Source of the DNA: Flavobacteriaceae bacterium
Lineage (GTDB): Bacteria > Bacteroidota > Bacteroidia > Flavobacteriales > Flavobacteriaceae
DNA length: 37,721 nucleotides
Assembly (NCBI GenBank): GCA_029238515.1
Contig: JAQWFW010000005.1
Span: 1-37,721 of the forward strand
Direction: 5' to 3'
A model generated the notes under the pieces. That model saw only the letters and a list, made by a program, of their open reading frames with translations. It was not told where the DNA came from and ran no database searches. This document shows, one piece after another, positions 35,716 through 37,721 of this stretch (positions are counted from its first letter, which is position 1; each line of letters opens with the position of its first letter). The translations under genes were made by a program, and so were the position numbers.

Positions 35716-36798
35716 ATGAATAAAAACAAAGTCCTGATATTATTTATCCTTTTGCTCTTTTTAGATTGTTCAAGTGAAGAGGTGAGGCAAACTGGAGATA
35801 ATGGAATTCAAAATGATTTTATTAATGCTGTTGATATTTCTACATTCCCACAAATTGAATTGAACAACCCTACTTTTAAGGATAGCTTTGGAAATACAGT
35901 GCCTTTTTTGGATATTTTGAAATCAAAAGAGATTAATACTATTCGCCTTCGGTTGTGGGTCAATCCCTTTGATGAACATTCTAGCTTTGATGAAGTAAAA
36001 TCATTTTCGGATTCTTTAAAGTCAATGGGGTTCAACATTTATTTGACGCTACATTATTCAGATACTTGGGCTGATCCTGGACACCAAATAATTCCACAAG
36101 ATTGGCAAAATATATCCTACACTACATTGAAAAATCGCGTTTACAATTACACCAAAATGGTGGTTCAGCAAATAAATCCAGACATTATTCAAATAGGAAA
36201 TGAAATCAATAATGGTTTTCTGCACCCCGAGGGTAATAGATATACGCAACCCCTTCAATTCATTGAACTCATCAACGAAGGAATTAGCGCTGTTAGAGAC
36301 TATTCCGATCATGCCAAAGTGATGTTGCATTATGCGGGACACCAAGCTGCTAAAGCGTTTTTTGATGAAGTTAAAGATGTTGATTATGATATTATAGGGC
36401 TTTCATATTATCCTATTTGGCATGGAAAATCGCTTGTAGAATTAGAACAAAACTTAATCCAACTCAGTTCGTTATACAATAAAGACATTATGATTGCCGA
36501 AACAGCCTATCCTTTTACATTAGAATGGAATGATTGGACAAATAATATTGTCGGTCTAGAAAATCAACTGATTTCACCAGAATTCCCAGCTACTCCACTG
36601 GGTCAAAAACAGTTCGTACAGCAACTAAAAACAATGATGGTAAATCTCGATGGTGGTATGGGTTTAGCTTACTGGGGCGCAGAGCTAATTGCGTGGAATG
36701 GCGAAGAATCAACAGAGGGTTCTCCATGGGAAAATCAAGCATTGTTTGATTTTAATAATCAGGTGCTCCCTGTGATAGAAGTATTTAAAACTCCTTAA
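35716..36798 (+). CDS. GH53 endo-beta-1,4-galactanase-like lipoprotein
   Basis: 360 aa. Lipoprotein signal (MNKNKVLILFILLLFLDC, Cys18). The rest is a single TIM-barrel domain of family GH53. Motifs seen are NTIRLRLWVNPFD, LTLHYSDTWADPGHQ, IGNEINNG (acid/base Glu163), IGLSYYPIWHG, IAETAYPF (nucleophile Glu262) and LAYWGAELIAW. Both catalytic Glu are present, so it should be active. Known GH53 enzymes cut beta-1,4-galactan (pectic arabinogalactan I), which has nothing in common with starch. It lies 25 bases downstream of the last GH13 gene on the same strand with no clear terminator between, so it looks co-transcribed. Its role here is open. Confidence 0.9.
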   Translation: MNKNKVLILFILLLFLDCSSEEVRQTGDNGIQNDFINAVDISTFPQIELNNPTFKDSFGNTVPFLDILKSKEINTIRLRLWVNPFDEHSSFDEVKSFSDSLKSMGFNIYLTLHYSDTWADPGHQIIPQDWQNISYTTLKNRVYNYTKMVVQQINPDIIQIGNEINNGFLHPEGNRYTQPLQFIELINEGISAVRDYSDHAKVMLHYAGHQAAKAFFDEVKDVDYDIIGLSYYPIWHGKSLVELEQNLIQLSSLYNKDIMIAETAYPFTLEWNDWTNNIVGLENQLISPEFPATPLGQKQFVQQLKTMMVNLDGGMGLAYWGAELIAWNGEESTEGSPWENQALFDFNNQVLPVIEVFKTP

Positions 36799-36916
36799 GA
36801 AAAAAAATCAAATTTTTCGGTAGTTAAATTATTTGTGCGAATATATGATAATAATTGAATCCTATTCTAAGAGGTTTAGAAATAGCTGAACTAAAAGAAG
36901 AAGATATGCCTATGGT

Positions 36917-37318
36917 TTAGTTACAATCAGAATTTAATCTGAATAAACTATATTTAGGCGTTTCAAAATATGCTTCACCTCCATCACATTCAAAAGCTAC
37001 AGGAGTTACTAATTCACTGCCAAAATGTAAATCAACAGTCAGTACATTATTTTCAAATGTGTAAGGATTGGTTGCTGGTATGTGATTTCCATCATTAGCT
37101 TCATATGAGTTATATAATGCATTACAATCATCTTCTACACAATAGTAAGTATAACGCACCCCGTCTTCATAGAGATACATTGTGTTTCCAGCTGGAACAG
37201 TGCCTTCTATAAGCCATTTACCTTCAATAGTATATGTTGGTAATGGACTCTCTTCAGAACTATCATCAGCACTACAAGCGAATATGAATAAAGCAGAGAA
37301 TAAGAGTAGTTTTTTCAA
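36917..37318 (-). CDS. Small lipoprotein, lipocalin-like
   Basis: 133 aa starting at a TTG (37318), one base after the stop of the upstream gene. It begins with a clear lipoprotein signal (KKLLLFSALFIFAC, Cys15) and then an acidic spacer SADDSSEESPLP. The TTG is the only start that keeps the signal. The body (about 28-133) reads YTIEGKWLIEGTVPAG and alternating strands ending KYSLFRLNSDC, which fits the lipocalin-like or META-type small barrel proteins common in Flavobacteriaceae. It carries five further Cys after the lipid Cys, probably disulfide-bonded. Function unknown. Probably translated together with the gene before it. Confidence 0.75.
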   Translation of the reverse strand: MKKLLLFSALFIFACSADDSSEESPLPTYTIEGKWLIEGTVPAGNTMYLYEDGVRYTYYCVEDDCNALYNSYEANDGNHIPATNPYTFENNVLTVDLHFGSELVTPVAFECDGGEAYFETPKYSLFRLNSDCN

Positions 37319-37319
37319 T

Positions 37320-37721
37320 TTAGTTAGCGTTATAAGTTATTTCATTACAATTTTGGTAGTTGTATCCCTCTTTTTGAAAATACTCTAATTCGCTATATGC
37401 TCCGCCAAAATCATAAATAAGAATATTATTTGAACACAAAAAAGTAAGTGTGTCAAATAGCTCGTCTTGCCCTTCTGTGAATTTATAAATATTATCACCA
37501 ACATTAGTCCAAGTCCCAATATTTTGTTCTAAAAAACCTCCATCAATTATATCGTAGCTGCCATCAGAATTGAATATCCAAGTAAAATCGCCAATAGGAG
37601 TTTCAAAACCTCCTTGCCAATTATTTGAGGCGTCAGTAGCTTCTGAGTAAAATATTTCCCAAGTCCCTACAATTGGGTCGTTGGAATTATTATCATTTGA
37701 ATTATCATTATCATCACTACT
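37320..37721 (-). CDS. Lipocalin-like lipoprotein, N-terminus outside window
   Basis: The frame is open from the window edge to the stop at 37320-37322 (133 codons seen). It begins in an Asp/Asn/Ser-rich spacer (SSDDNDNSNDNNSND) typical of the region after the lipid Cys in these proteins. The lipocalin-like core follows: PIVGTWEIFYSEA, FTWIFNSDGSYDIIDGG, IGTWTNVGDNIYKFT, and a tail NCNEITYNAN. The repeated G-T-W pattern is the family mark. The 36917-37318 gene follows after one base. Function unknown. Confidence 0.7.
   Translation of the reverse strand, partial: SSDDNDNSNDNNSNDPIVGTWEIFYSEATDASNNWQGGFETPIGDFTWIFNSDGSYDIIDGGFLEQNIGTWTNVGDNIYKFTEGQDELFDTLTFLCSNNILIYDFGGAYSELEYFQKEGYNYQNCNEITYNAN

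Noticed and set aside
36796-36822. A/T hairpin after the GH53 gene as a terminator
   Set aside because: The stem is made only of A and T pairs (GAAAAA / TTTTTC) and is too weak to call, though termination here would make sense.
36855-36920. A 22-codon plus-strand frame starting TTG AAT CCT after the GH53 gene
   Set aside because: It has a slightly protein-like end (GLEIAELKEEDMPMV) but no ribosome-binding site, and is too short to assign; possibly a gene remnant.
1-37721. tRNA, rRNA, insertion sequences, CRISPR arrays
   Set aside because: I saw no cloverleaf-like segments, transposase genes with terminal inverted repeats, or regularly spaced repeats.

Overview
The window looks like chromosomal DNA from a marine-type member of the Flavobacteriaceae (Bacteroidota). 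It is AT-rich. Several genes carry the Bacteroidota -7 promoter element TAnnTTTG. There is a SusC/SusD/SusE operon, a type IX secretion (T9SS) C-terminal sorting domain, a choice-of-anchor L protein, and many short lipoprotein signals ending in a Cys. The species cannot be named from the sequence alone.

Left part (1-14 kb), mostly core metabolism. It opens with a truncated large surface protein (CUB, PKD and choice-of-anchor L modules). Next come a NifU-type Fe-S scaffold protein with a duplicated N-domain, and a dodecin. A minus-strand group follows: an FAD oxidoreductase, then the fatty-acid and ribosome cluster DUF177-rpmF-fabH-accB-accC, and pdxA. ribE diverges from pdxA and converges on mscL. 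Between 11.0 and 12.8 kb lies a patch of decay: a 5'-truncated gene remnant, a small secreted protein, a frameshifted DUF2892 membrane gene and a two-domain lipoprotein. An AlkB-type alkane/fatty-acid hydroxylase gene (12952-13989, plus strand) follows.

Right part (14.0-36.8 kb), a complete alpha-glucan (starch/glycogen/maltodextrin) polysaccharide utilisation locus. On the minus strand: susC, a susD with an inserted starch-binding module, a three-module SusE-like lipoprotein, and a secreted GH13 amylase with a T9SS tail. On the plus strand: a LacI-family regulator, then an MFS maltose-type transporter, beta-phosphoglucomutase, GH65 maltose phosphorylase, a lipidated GH13 (SusA/neopullulanase-like), a PF00756-type esterase, a GH31 alpha-glucosidase, another lipidated GH13, and a GH53 beta-1,4-galactanase-like lipoprotein. 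The inferred pathway is as follows. Surface amylase and SusCDE capture and import oligosaccharides. Periplasmic GH13 and GH31 enzymes trim them. The MFS carrier moves maltose across the inner membrane. GH65 phosphorolysis gives glucose plus beta-glucose-1-phosphate, which PgmB converts to glucose-6-phosphate.

The most notable signals are three. First, a SusE-type binding module is inserted in SusD and closely resembles the modules of the adjacent SusE. Second, an identical 20-bp sequence occurs in both promoter regions flanking the LacI gene; at the transporter it sits just downstream of a perfect -7 element and inside a set of mutually exclusive inverted repeats. Third, a galactanase-family enzyme sits at the end of an otherwise purely alpha-glucan operon. 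The window ends with two lipocalin-like lipoprotein genes on the minus strand, one running off the edge. No tRNA, rRNA, insertion sequence or CRISPR array was seen.
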